Below, one piece after another: positions 24,371 through 38,564 of a stretch of DNA of 64,000 nt (position 1 is its first letter; every line of letters starts with the position of its first letter). The stretch is from positions 69,706,754 through 69,770,753 of the forward strand of contig OZ024854.1 of the NCBI GenBank assembly GCA_964017155.1. Reading direction: 5' to 3'. The notes below the pieces were generated by a model. That model saw only the letters and a list, made by a program, of their open reading frames with translations, searched no databases and was not told the origin of the DNA. This stretch comes from Oasisia sp. SBJ-2009 (lineage: Eukaryota; Annelida; Polychaeta; Sabellida; Siboglinidae). Position numbers and translations under genes: made by a program.

Positions 24371-27300
24371 TGGCACTTATGTACAAGTCGGACCCGCCTC
24401 AATGTTGCTATTATATCAGTATTTTTGCCAACATTTGATACTTGATTAAATTAATTCATTCAATTATAATCATCTTGCGCGTATTTATGTTTTATAACAG
24501 CGCGTCTTGGCAAACTATTGAGGTCGAAAAGACAGCGCGAATTGTGCCAGCCGCAAGCGCAGGGGTGCATATTACTGCGCTGTGCATATGAAATGAGCGA
24601 TAAACAGTTTGTTTATGCCGACCACGCTGTCTTTTCGACCTCAAAAGTCAGCTAAGACGCGCTGTATATAAAACAATAATATGCGCAAGATGATTATAAT
24701 TGATTGAGTTAACAAAATCAAGTTTCAAATGTTGGCAAAAATACAGTTATAATACCAAAATTGAGGTGGGCCCGACTTGTACATAAGTGCCAACACTTGA
24801 GGGCGCTTTCCTTCACGCGCACTCTCTCATAAATAAAAGCACGTATACTCTCAATTTGTTTTCAGTATTTCACTATTTGGCACTTATGAACAAGTCGGAC
24901 CCACCTCAATGTTGCTATTATATCAGTATTTTTGCCAACATTTGATACTTGATTAAATTAATTCATTCAATTATAATCATCTTGCGCATATTTAAGTTTT
25001 ATAAACAGCGCGTCTTGGCAAACTGTTGAGGTCGAAAAGACAGCGCCATTTGTGCCAGTCGCAAGCGCAGCGGTGCATGTTACTGCGCTGTGCATATGAT
25101 ATGAGCGCTAAACAGTTTGTTTATGCCTACCACGCTGTCTTTTCGACCTCAAAAGTCTGCTAAGACGCGCTGTATATAAAACATTAATATGCGCAAGATG
25201 ATTATAATTGATTGAATTAACAAAATCAAGTATCAAATGTTGGCAACGATACAGTTGTAATACCAAAATTGAGGTGGGCCCGACTTGTACATAAGTGCCA
25301 ACACTTGCGGGCGCGTTCCTTCACGCGCACTCTCTCATAAATAAAAGCACGTATACTCTCAATTTGTTTTCAGTATTTCACTATTTGGCACTAATGTACA
25401 AGTCGGACCCACCTCAATGTTGCTATTATATAAGTATTTTGGCCAACATTTGATACTTGATTAAATTAATTCATTCAATTATAATCATCTTGCGCGTATT
25501 TATGTTTTATAAACAGCGCGTCTTGGCAAACTTTTGAGGTCGAAAAGACAGCGCGATTTGTGCCAGTCGCAAGCGCAGCGGTGCATGTTACTGCGCTGTG
25601 CATATGAAATGAGCGATAAATAGTTTGTTTATGCCGACCACGCTGTTTTTTCGACCTCAAAAGTCTGCTAAGACGCGCTGTATATAAAACAATAATATGC
25701 GCAAGATGATTATAATTGATTGAATTAACAAAATCAAGTATCAAATGTTGGCAAAAATACAGTTATAATACCAAAATTGAGGTGGGCCCGACTTGTACAT
25801 AAGTGCCAACACTTGCGGGCGCGTTCCTTCACGCGCACTCTCTCATAAATAAAAGCACGTATACTCTCAATTTGTTTTCAGCATTTCACTATTTGGCACT
25901 TATGTACAAGTCGGACCCACCTCAATGTTGCTATTATATCAGTATTTTTGCCAACATTTGATATTTGATTAAATTAATTCATTCAATTATAATCATCTTG
26001 CGCGTATTTATGTTTTATAAACAGCGCGTCTTGGCAAACTTTTGAGGTCGAAAAGACAGCGCGATTTGTGCCAGTCGCAAGCGCAGCGGTGCATGTTACT
26101 GCGCTGTGCATATGAAATGAGCGATAAATAGTTTGTTTATGCCGACCACGCTGTTTTTTCGACCTCAAAAGTCTGCTAAGACGCGCTGTATATAAAACAA
26201 TAATATGCGCAAGATGATTATAATTGATTGAATTAACAAAATCTAGTATCAAATGTTGGCAAAAATACAGTTATAATACCAAAATTGAGGTGGGCCCGAC
26301 TTGTACATAAGTGCCAACACTTGCTGGCGCGTTCCTTCACGCGCACTCTCTCATAAATAAAAGCACGTATACTCTCAATTTGTTTTCAGCATTTCACTAT
26401 TTGGCACTTATGTACAAGTCGGACCCTCCTCAATGTTGCTATTATATCAGTATTTTTGCCAACATTTGATACTTGATTAAATTAATTCATTCAATTATAA
26501 TCATCTTGCGCGTATTTATGTTTTATAAACAGCGCGTCTTGGCAAACTATTGAGGTCGAAAAGACAGCGCGAATTGTGCCAGCCGCAAGCGCAGGGGTGC
26601 ATATTACTGCGCTGTGCATATGAAATGAGCGATAAACAGTTTGTTTATGCCGACCACGCTGTCTTTTCGACCTCAAAAGTCAGCTAAGACGCGCTGTATA
26701 TAAAACAATAATATGCGCAAGATGATTATAATTGATTGAGTTAACAAAATCAAGTTTCAAATGTTGGCAAAAATACAGTTATAATACCAAAATTGAGGTG
26801 GGCCCGACTTGTACATAAGTGCCAACACTTGAGGGCGCGTTCCTTCACGCGCACTCTCTCATAAATAAAAGCACGTATACTCTCAATTTGTTTTCAGTAT
26901 TTCACTATTTGGCACTTATGTACAAGTCGGACCCACCTCAATGTTGCTAGTATATCAGTATTTTTGCCAACATTTGATACATGATTAAATTAATTCATTC
27001 AATTATAATCATCTTGCGCATATTTAAGTTTTATAAACAGCGCGTCTTGGCAAACTGTTGAGGTCGAAAAGACAGCGCCATTTGTGCCAGTCGCAAGCGC
27101 AGCGGTTCATGTTACTGCGCTGTGCATATTATATGAGCGCTAAACAGTTTGTTTATGCCTACCACGCTGTCTTTTCGACCTCAAAAGTCTGCTAAGACGC
27201 GCTGTATATAAAACATTAATATGCGCAAGATGATTATAGTTGATTGAATTAACAAAATCAAGTATCAAATGTTGGCAACGATACAGTTATAATACCAAAA

Positions 27301-30300
27301 TTGAGGTGGGCCCGTCTTGTACATTAATGCCTACAGTTGCGGGCGCGCAACTTCACGCGCACTCTCTCATAAAAGCACGTATACTCTCAATTTGTTTTCA
27401 GTATTTCACTAGTTGGCACTTATGTACAAGTCGGACCCACCTCAATGTTGCTATTATATAAGTATTTTTGCCAACATTTGATACTTGATTAAATTAATTC
27501 ATTCAATTATAATCATCTTGCGCGTATTTATGTTTTATAAACAGCGCGTCTTGGCAAACTTTTGAGGTCGAAAAGACAGCGCGATTTGTGCCAGTCGCAA
27601 GCGCAGCGGTGCATGTTACTGCGCTGTGCATATGAAATGAGCGATAAATAGTTTGTTTATGCCGACCACGCTGTTTTTTCGACCTCAAAAGTCTGCTAAG
27701 ACGCGCTGTATATAAAACAATAATATGCGCAAGATGATTATAATTGATTGAATTAACAAAATCAAGTATCAAATGTTGGCAAAAATACAGTTATAATACC
27801 AAAATTGAGGTGGGCCCGACTTGTACATAAGTGTCAACACTTGCGGGCGCGTTCCTTCACGCGCACTCTCTCATAAATAAAAGCACGTATACTCTCAATT
27901 TGTTTTCAGCATTTCACTATTTGGCACTTATGTACAAGTCGGACCCACCTCAATGTTGCTATTATATCAGTATTTTTGCCAACATTTGATACTTGATTAA
28001 ATTAATTCATTCAATTATAATCATCTTGCGCGTATTTATGTTTTATAAACAGCGCGTCTTGGCAAACTATTGAGGTCGAAAAGACAGCGCGAATTGTGCC
28101 AGTCGCAAGCGCAGCGGTGCATGTTACTGCGCTGTGCATATGAAATGAGCGATAAATAGTTTGTTTATGCCGACCACGCTGTCTTTTCGACCTCAACAGT
28201 CAGCTAAGACGCGCTGTATATAAAACAATAATATGCGCAAGATGATTATAATTGATTGACTTAACAAAATCAAGTATCAAATGTTGGCAAAAATACAGTT
28301 ATAATACCAAAATTGAGGTGGGCCCGACTTGTACATAAGTGCCAACACTTGAGGGCGCGTTCCTTCACGCGCACTCTCTCATAAATAAAAGCACGTATAC
28401 TCTCAATTTGTTTTCAGTATTTCACTATTTGGCACTTATGTACAAGTCGGACCCACCTCAATGTTGCTATTATATCAGTATTTTTGCCAACATTTGATAC
28501 TTGATTAAATTAATTCATTCAATTATAATCATCTTGCGCATATTTAAGTTTTATAAACAGCGCGTCTTGGCAAACTGTTGAGGTCGAAAAGACAGCGCCA
28601 TTTGTGCCAGTCGCAAGCGCAGCGGTGCATGTTACTGCGCTGTGCATATGATATGAGCGATAAACAGTTTGTTTATGCCTACCACGCTGTCTTTTCGACC
28701 TCAAAAGTCTGCTAAGACGCGCTGTATATAAAACATGAATATGCGCAAGATGATTATAATTGATTGAATTAACAAAATCAAGTATCAAATGTTGGCAACG
28801 ATACAGTTATAATACCAAAATTGAGGTGGGCCCGTCTTGTACATTAATGCCTACACTTGCGGGCGCGCAACTTCACGCGCACTCTCTCATAAAAGCACGT
28901 ATACTCTCAATTTGTTTTCAGTATTTCACTAGTTGGCACTTATGTACAAGTCGGACCCACCTCAATGTTGCTATTATATCAGTATTTTTGCCAACATTTG
29001 ATACTTGATTAAATTAATTCATTCAATTATAATCATCTTGCGCGTATTTATGTTTTATAAACAGCGCGTCTTGGCAAACTTTTGAGGTCGAAAAGACAGC
29101 GCGATTTGTGCCAGTCGCAAGCGCAGCGGTGCATGTTACTGCGCTGTGCATATGAAATGAGCGATAAACAGTTTGTTTATGCCGACCACGCTGTCTTTTC
29201 GACCTCAAAAGTCAGCTAAGACGCGCTGTATATAAAACAATAATTTGCGCAAGATGATTATAATTGATTGAATTAACAAAATCAAGTATCAAATGTTGGC
29301 AAAAATACAGTTATAATACCAAAATTGAGGTGGGCCCGACTTGTACATAAGTGCCAAAACTTGCGGGCGCGTTCCTTCACGCGCACTCTCTCATAAATAA
29401 AAGCACGTATACTATCAATTTGTTTTCAGTATTTCACTATTTGACACTTATGTACAAGTCGGACCCACCTCAATGTTGCTATTATATCAGTATTTTTGCC
29501 AACATTTGATACTTGATTAAATTAATTCATTCAATTATAATCATCTTGCGCGTATTTATGTTTTATAAACAGCGCGTCTTGGCAAACTATTGAGGTCGAA
29601 AAGACAGCGCGAATTGTGCCAGTCGCAAGCGCAGCGGTGCATGTTACTGCGCTGTGCATATGAAATGAGCGATAAATAGTTTGTTTATGCCGACCACGCT
29701 GTCTTTTCGACCTCAAAAGTCAGCTAAGACGCGCTGTATATAAAACAATAATATGCGCAAGATGATTATAATTGATTGAGTTAACAAAATCAAGTATCAA
29801 ATGTTAGCAAAAATACAGTTATAGTACCAAAATTGAGGTGGGCCCGACTTGTACATAAGTGCCAACACTTGAGGGCGCGTTCCTTCACGCGCACTCTCTC
29901 ATAAATAAAAGCACGTATACTATCAATTTGTTTTCAGTATTTCACTATTTGACACTTATGTACAAGTCGGACCCACCTCAATGTTGCTATTATATAAGTA
30001 TTTTTGCCAACATTTGATACTTGATTAAATTAATTCATTCAATTATAATCATCTTGCGCATATTTATGTTTTATAAACAGCGCTTCTTGGCAAACTTTTG
30101 AGGTCGAAAAGACAGCGCCATTTGTGCCAGTCGCAAACGCAGCGGTGCATGTTACTGCGCTGTGCATATGATATGAGCGATAAACAGTTTGTTTATGCCT
30201 ACCACGCTGTCTTTTCGACCTCAAAAGTCTGCTAAGACGCGCTGTATATAAAACATTACTATGCGCAAGATGATTATAATTGATTGAATTAACAAAATCA

Positions 30301-30961
30301 AGTATCAAATGTTGGCAACGATACAGTTATAATACCAAAATTGAGGTGGGCCCGACTTGTACATTAATGCCTACACTTGCGGGCGCGCAACTTCACGCGC
30401 ACTCTCTCATAAAAGCACGTATACTCTCAATTTGTTTTCAGTATTTCACTAGTTGGCACTTATGTACAAGTCGGACCCACCTCAATGTTGCTATTATATC
30501 AGTATTTTTGCCAACATTTGATACTTGATTAAATTAATTCATTCAATTATAATCATCTTGCGCGTATTTATGTTTTATAAACAGCGCGTCTTGGCAAACT
30601 TTTGAGGTCGAAAAGACAGCGCGATTTGTGCCAGTCGCAAGCGCAGCGGTGCATGTTACTGCGCTGTGCATATGAAATGAGCGATAAACAGTTTGTTTAT
30701 GCCGACCACGCCGTCTTTTCGACCTCAAAAGTCAGCTAAGACGCGCTGTATATAAAACAATAATTTGCGCAAGATGATTATAATTGATTGAATTAATAAA
30801 ATCAAGTATCAAATGTTGGCAAAAATACAGTTATAATACCAAAATTGAGGTGGGCCCGACTTGTACATAAGTGCCAACACTTGCGGGCGCGTTCCTTCAC
30901 GCGCACTCTCTCATAAATAAAAGCACGTATACTCTCAATTTGTTTTCAGCATTTCACTATT
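24371..30961 (+). repeat. Segmental duplication, copy 1 (6591 bp, 13 units)
   Basis: Unit starts are 24371 D (1-bp deletion, ttttataacag), 24878 E, 25386 B, 25894 C, 26402 D, 26910 E, 27414 B, 27922 D-like, 28430 E-like, 28934 G, 29442 D-like, 29950 A', 30454 G. Rare variants shared with copy 2 at +6591: ggcgctttcc, acagttgtaatacc, aaatctagtatc, ggaccctcctc, gatacatgatt, cggttcatg, ttatagttgatt and ctacagttgcg. Shared at +7603: acatgaatatg, gttagcaaaaatac and cacgccgtc. The start edge is approximate. Confidence 0.87.
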
Positions 30962-33900
30962 TGGCACTTATGTACAAGTCGGACCCGCCTCAATGTTGCT
31001 ATTATATCAGTATTTTTGCCAACATTTGATACTTGATTAAATTAATTCATTCAATTATAATCATCTTGCGCGTATTTATGTTTTATAACAGCGCGTCTTG
31101 GCAAACTATTGAGGTCGAAAAGACAGCGCGAATTGTGCCAGCCGCAAGCGCAGGGGTGCATATTACTGCGCTGTGCATATGAAATGAGCGATAAACAGTT
31201 TGTTTATGCCGACCACGCTGTCTTTTCGACCTCAAAAGTCAGCTAAGACGCGCTGTATATAAAACAATAATATGCGCAAGATGATTATAATTGATTGAGT
31301 TAACAAAATCAAGTTTCAAATGTTGGCAAAAATACAGTTATAATACCAAAATTGAGGTGGGCCCGACTTGTACATAAGTGCCAACACTTGAGGGCGCTTT
31401 CCTTCACGCGCACTCTCTCATAAATAAAAGCACGTATACTCTCAATTTGTTTTCAGTATTTCACTATTTGGCACTTATGTACAAGTCGGACCCACCTCAA
31501 TGTTGCTATTATATCAGTATTTTTGCCAACATTTGATACTTGATTAAATTAATTCATTCAATTATAATCATCTTGCGCATATTTAAGTTTTATAAACAGC
31601 GCGTCTTGGCAAACTGTTGAGGTCGAAAAGACAGCGCCATTTGTGCCAGTCGCAAGCGCAGCGGTGCATGTTACTGCGCTGTGCATATGATATGAGCGCT
31701 AAACAGTTTGTTTATGCCTACCACGCTGTCTTTTCGACCTCAAAAGTCTGCTAAGACGCGCTGTATATAAAACATTAATATGCGCAAGATGATTATAATT
31801 GATTGAATTAACAAAATCAAGTATCAAATGTTGGCAACGATACAGTTGTAATACCAAAATTGAGGTGGGCCCGACTTGTACATAAGTGCCAACACTTGCG
31901 GGCGCGTTCCTTCACGCGCACTCTCTCATAAATAAAAGCACGTATACTCTCAATTTGTTTTCAGTATTTCACTATTTGGCACTTATGTACAAGTCGGACC
32001 CACCTCAATGTTGCTATTATATAAGTATTTTGGCCAACATTTGATACTTGATTAAATTAATTCATTCAATTATAATCATCTTGCGCGTATTTATGTTTTA
32101 TAAACAGCGCGTCTTGGCAAACTTTTGAGGTCGAAAAGACAGCGCGATTTGTGCCAGTCGCAAGCGCAGCGGTGCATGTTACTGCGCTGTGCATATGAAA
32201 TGAGCGATAAATAGTTTGTTTATGCCGACCACGCTGTTTTTTCGACCTCAAAAGTCTGCTAAGACGCGCTGTATATAAAACAATAATATGCGCAAGATGA
32301 TTATAATTGATTGAATTAACAAAATCAAGTATCAAATGTTGGCAAAAATACAGTTATAATACCAAAATTGAGGTGGGCCCGACTTGTACATAAGTGCCAA
32401 CACTTGCGGGCGCGTTCCTTCACGCGCACTCTCTCATAAATAAAAGCACGTATACTCTCAATTTGTTTTCAGCATTTCACTATTTGGCACTTATGTACAA
32501 GTCGGACCCACCTCAATGTTGCTATTATATCAGTATTTTTGCCAACATTTGATACTTGATTAAATTAATTCATTCAATTATAATCATCTTGCGCGTATTT
32601 ATGTTTTATAAACAGCGCGTCTTGGCAAACTTTTGAGGTCGAAAAGACAGCGCGATTTGTGCCAGTCGCAAGCGCAGCGGTGCATGTTACTGCGCTGTGC
32701 ATATGAAATGAGCGATAAATAGTTTGTTTATGCCGACCACGCTGTTTTTTCGACCTCAAAAGTCTGCTAAGACGCGCTGTATATAAAACAATAATATGCG
32801 CAAGATGATTATAATTGATTGAATTAACAAAATCTAGTATCAAATGTTGGCAAAAATACAGTTATAATACCAAAATTGAGGTGGGCCCGACTTGTACATA
32901 AGTGCCAACACTTGCTGGCGCGTTCCTTCACGCGCACTCTCTCATAAATAAAAGCACGTATACTCTCAATTTGTTTTCAGCATTTCACTATTTGGCACTT
33001 ATGTACAAGTCGGACCCTCCTCAATGTTGCTATTATATTAGTATTTTTGCCAACATTTGATACTTGATTAAATTAATTCATTCAATTATAATCATCTTGC
33101 GCGTATTTATGTTTTATAAACAGCGCGTCTTGGCAAACTATTGAGGTCGAAAAGACAGCGCGAATTGTGCCAGCCGCAAGCGCAGGGGTGCATATTACTG
33201 CGCTGTGCATATGAAATGAGCGATAAACAGTTTGTTTATGCCGACCACGCTGTCTTTTCGACCTCAAAAGTCAGCTAAGACGCGCTGTATATAAAACAAT
33301 AATATGCGCAAGATGATTATAATTGATTGAGTTAACAAAATCAAGTTTCAAATGTTGGCAAAAATACAGTTATAATACCAAAATTGAGGTGGGCCCGACT
33401 TGTACATAAGTGCCAACACTTGAGGGCGCGTTCCTTCACGCGCACTCTCTCATAAATAAAAGCACGTATACTCTCAATTTGTTTTCAGTATTTCACTATT
33501 TGGCACTTATGTACAAGTCGGACCCACCTCAATGTCGCTAGTATATCAGTATTTTTGCCAACATTTGATACATGATTAAATTAATTCATTCAATTATAAT
33601 CATCTTGCGCATATTTAAGTTTTATAAACAGCGCGTCTTGGCAAACTGTTGAGGTCGAAAAGACAGCGCCATTTGTGCCAGTCGCAAGCGCAGCGGTTCA
33701 TGTTACTGCGCTGTGCATATTATATGAGCGCTAAACAGTTTGTTTATGCCTACCACGCTGTCTTTTCGACCTCAAAAGTCTGCTAAGACGCGCTGTATAT
33801 AAAACATTAATATGCGCAAGATGATTATAGTTGATTGAATTAACAAAATCAAGTATCAAATGTTGGCAACGATACAGTTATAATACCAAAATTGAGGTGG

Positions 33901-36900
33901 GCCCGTCTTGTACATTAATGCCTACAGTTGCGGGCGCGCAACTTCACGCGCACTCTCTCATAAAAGCACGTATACTCTCAATTTGTTTTCAGTATTTCAC
34001 TAGTTGGCACTTATGTACAAGTCGGACCTACCTCAATGTTGCTATTATATAAGTATTTTTGCCAACATTTGATACTTGATTAAATTAATTCATTCAATTA
34101 TAATCATCTTGCGCGTATTTATGTTTTATAAACAGCGCGTCTTGGCAAACTTTTGAGGTCGAAAAGACAGCGCGATTTGTGCCAGTCGCAAGCGCAGCGG
34201 TGCATGTTACTGCGCTGTGCATATGAAATGAGCGATAAATAGTTTGTTTATGCCGACCACGCTGTTTTTTCGACCTCAAAAGTCTGCTAAGACGCGCTGT
34301 ATATAAAACAATAATATGCGCAAGATGATTATAATTGATTGAATTAACAAAATCAAGTATCAAATGTTGGCAAAAATACAGTTATAATACCAAAATTGAG
34401 GTGGGCCCGACTTGTACATAAGTGTCAACACTTGCGGGCGCGTTCCTTCACGCGCACTCTCTCATAAATAAAAGCACGTATACTCTCAATTTGTTTTCAG
34501 CATTTCACTATTTGGCACTTATGTACAAGTCGGACCCACCTCAATGTTGCTATTATATCAGTATTTTTGCCAACATTTGATACTTGATTAAATTAATTCA
34601 TTCAATTATAATCATCTTGCGCGTATTTATGTTTTATAAACAGCGCGTCTTGGCAAACTATTGAGGTCGAAAAGACAGCGCGAATTGTGCCAGTCGCAAG
34701 CGCAGCGGTGCATGTTACTGCGCTGTGCATATGAAATGAGCGATAAATAGTTTGTTTATGCCGACCACGCTGTCTTTTCGACCTCAAAAGTCAGCTAAGA
34801 CGCGCTGTATATAAAACAATAATATGCGCAAGATGATTATAATTGATTGACTTAACAAAATCAAGTATCAAATGTTGGCAAAAATACAGTTATAATACCA
34901 AAATTGAGGTGGGCCCGACTTGTACATAAGTGCCAACACTTGAGGGCGCGTTCCTTCACGCGCACTCTCTCATAAATAAAAGCACGTATACTCTCAATTT
35001 GTTTTCAGTATTTCACTATTTGGCACTTATGTACAAGTCGGACCCACCTCAATGTTGCTATTATATCAGTATTTTTGCCAACATTTGATACTTGATTAAA
35101 TTAATTCATTCAATTATAATCATCTTGCGCATATTTAAGTTTTATAAACAGCGCGTCTTGGCAAACTGTTGAGGTCGAAAAGACAGCGCCATTTGTGCCA
35201 GTCGCAAGCGCAGCGGTGCATGTTACTGCGCTGTGCATATGATATGAGCGCTAAACAGTTTGTTTATGCCTACCACGCTGTCTTTTCGACCTCAAAAGTC
35301 TGCTAAGACGCGCTGTATATAAAACATTAATATGCGCAAGATGATTATAATTGATTGAATTAACAAAACCAAGTATCAAATGTTGGCAACGATACAGTTA
35401 TAATACCAAAATTGAGGTGGGCCCGTCTTGTACATTAATGCCTACACTTGCGGGCGCGCAACTTCACGCGCACTCTCTCATAAAAGCACGTATACTCTCA
35501 ATTTGTTTTCAGTATTTCACTAGTTGGCACTTATGTACAAGTCGGACCCACCTCAATGTTGTTATTATATCAGTATTTTTGCCAACATTTGATACTTGAT
35601 TAAATTAATTCATTCAATTATAATCATCTTGCGCGTATTTATGTTTTATAAACAGCGCGTCTTGGCAAACTTTTGAGGTCGAAAAGACAGCGCGATTTGT
35701 GCCAGTCGCAAGCGCAGCGGTGCATGTTACTGCGCTGTGCATATGAAATGAGCGATAAATAGTTTGTTTATGCCGACCACGCTGTTTTTTCGACCTCAAA
35801 AGTCTGCTAAGACGCGCTGTATATAAAACATTAATATGCGCAAGATGATTATAATTGATTGAATTAACAAAATCAAGTATCAAATGTTGGCAAAAATACA
35901 GTTATAATACCAAAATTGAGGTGGGCCCGACTTGTACATAAGTGCCAACACTTGAGGGCGCGTTCCTTCACGCGCACTCTCTCATAAATAAAAGCACGTA
36001 TACTCTCAATTTGTTTTCAGTATTTCACTATTTGGCACTTATGTACAAGTCGGACCCACCTCAATGTTGCTATTATATCAGTATTTTTGCCAACATTTGA
36101 TACTTGATTAAATTAATTCATTCAATTATAATCATCTTGCGCATATTTAAGTTTTATAAACAGCGCGTCTTGGCAAACTGTTGAGGTCGAAAAGACAGCG
36201 CCATTTGTGCCAGTCGCAAGCGCAGCGGTGCATGTTACTGCGCTGTGCATATGAAATGAGCGATAAACAGTTTGTTTATGCCTACCACGCTGTCTTTTCG
36301 ACCTCAAAAGTCTGCTAAGACGCGCTGTATATAAAACATGAATATGCGCAAGATGATTATAATTGATTGAATTAACAAAATCAAGTATCAAATGTTGGCA
36401 ACGATACAGTTATAATACCAAAATTGAGGTGGGCCCGTCTTGTACATTAATGCCTACACTTGCGGGCGCGCAACTTCACGCGCACTCTCTCATAAAAGCA
36501 CGTATACTCTCAATTTGTTTTCAGTATTTCACTAGTTGGCACTTATGTACAAGTCGGACCCACCTCAATGTTGCTATTATATCAGTATTTTTGCCAACAT
36601 TTGATACTTGATTAAATTAATTCATTCAATTATAATCATCTTGCGCGTATTTATGTTTTATAAACAGCGCGTCTTGGCAAACTTTTGAGGTCGAAAAGAC
36701 AGCGCGATTTGTGCCAGTCGCAAGCGCAGCGGTGCATGTTACTGCGCTGTGCATATGAAATGAGCGATAAACAGTTTGTTTATGCCGACCACGCTGTCTT
36801 TTCGACCTCAAAAGTCAGCTAAGACGCGCTGTATATAAAACAATAATTTGCGCAAGATGATTATAATTGATTGAATTAACAAAATCAAGTATCAAATGTT

Positions 36901-38564
36901 GGCAAAAATACAGTTATAATACCAAAATTGAGGTGGGCCCGACTTGTACATAAGTGCCAAAACTTGCGGGCGCGTTCCTTCACGCGCACTCTCTCATAAA
37001 TAAAAGCACGTATACTATCAATTTGTTTTCAGTATTTCACTATTTGACACTTATGTACAAGTCGGACCCACCTCAATGTTGCTATTATATCAGTATTTTT
37101 GCCAACATTTGATACTTGATTAAATTAATTCATTCAATTATAATCATCTTGCGCGTATTTATGTTTTATAAACAGCGCGTCTTGGCAAACTATTGAGGTC
37201 GAAAAGACAGCGCGAATTGTGCCAGTCGCAAGCGCAGCGGTGCATGTTACTGCGCTGTGCATATGAAATGAGCGATAAATAGTTTGTTTATGCCGACCAC
37301 GCTGTCTTTTCGACCTCAAAAGTCAGCTAAGACGCGCTGTATATAAAACAATAATATGCGCAAGATGATTATAATTGATTGAGTTAACAAAATCAAGTAT
37401 CAAATGTTAGCAAAAATACAGTTATAGTACCAAAATTGAGGTGGGCCCGACTTGTACATAAGTGCCAACACTTGAGGGCGCGTTCCTTCACGCGCACTCT
37501 CTCATAAATAAAAGCACGTATACTATCAATTTGTTTTCAGTATTTCACTATTTGACACTTATGTACAAGTCGGACCCACCTCAATGTTGCTATTATATAA
37601 GTATTTTTGCCAACATTTGATACTTGATTAAATTAATTCATTCAATTATAATCATCTTGCGCATATTTATGTTTTATAAACAGCGCTTCTTGGCAAACTT
37701 TTGAGGTCGAAAAGACAGCGCCATTTGTGCCAGTCGCAAACGCAGCGGTGCATGTTACTGCGCTGTGCATATGATATGAGCGATAAACAGTTTGTTTATG
37801 CCTACCACGCTGTCTTTTCGACCTCAAAAGTCTGCTAAGACGCGCTGTATATAAAACATTACTATGCGCAAGATGATTATAATTGATTGAATTAACAAAA
37901 TCAAGTATCAAATGTTGGCAACGATACAGTTATAATACCAAAATTGAGGTGGGCCCGACTTGTACATTAATGCCTACACTTGCGGGCGCGCAACTTCACG
38001 CGCACTCTCTCATAAAAGCACGTATACTCTCAATTTGTTTTCAGTATTTCACTAGTTGGCACTTATGTACAAGTCGGACCCACCTCAATGTTGCTATTAT
38101 ATCAGTATTTTTGCCAACATTTGATACTTGATTAAATTAATTCATTCAATTATAATCATCTTGCGCGTATTTATGTTTTATAAACAGCGCGTCTTGGCAA
38201 ACTTTTGAGGTCGAAAAGACAGCGCGATTTGTGCCAGTCGCAAGCGCAGCGGTGCATGTTACTGCGCTGTGCATATGAAATGAGCGATAAACAGTTTGTT
38301 TATGCCGACCACGCCGTCTTTTCGACCTCAAAAGTCAGCTAAGACGCGCTGTATATAAAACAATAATTTGCGCAAGATGATTATAATTGATTGAATTAAT
38401 AAAATCAAGTATCAAATGTTGGCAAAAATACAGTTATAATACCAAAATTGAGGTGGGCCCGACTTGTACATAAGTGCCAAAACTTGCGGGCGCGTTCCTT
38501 CACGCGCACTTTCTCATAAATAAAAGCACGTATACTATCAAGTTGTTTTCAGTATTTCACTATT
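30962..38564 (+). repeat. Segmental duplication, copy 2 (7603 bp, 15 units)
   Basis: Unit starts are 30962 D (same 1-bp deletion), 31469 E, 31977 B, 32485 C, 32993 D, 33501 E, 34005 B, 34513 D-like, 35021 E, 35525 B, 36033 E-like, 36537 G, 37045 D-like, 37553 A', 38057 G. The units at 35021 and 35525 have no counterpart in copy 1. A few point differences separate the copies, for example cttatgaacaag near 24884 versus cttatgtacaag near 31475. Confidence 0.87.
35021..36032 (+). repeat. Two extra units (E+B, 1012 bp) in copy 2 of the segmental duplication
   Basis: The offset between the two copies changes from 6591 to 7603 bp across this point, exactly 504+508 bp. Either these units were gained in copy 2 or lost from copy 1. 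Whole-unit steps like this are what unequal exchange in a satellite produces. Confidence 0.8.

Noticed and set aside
24481..24510. Single-base deletion ttttataacag as a possible assembly error
   Set aside because: It recurs in the duplicate at about 31085 with other shared variants, so it is better read as an inherited variant.
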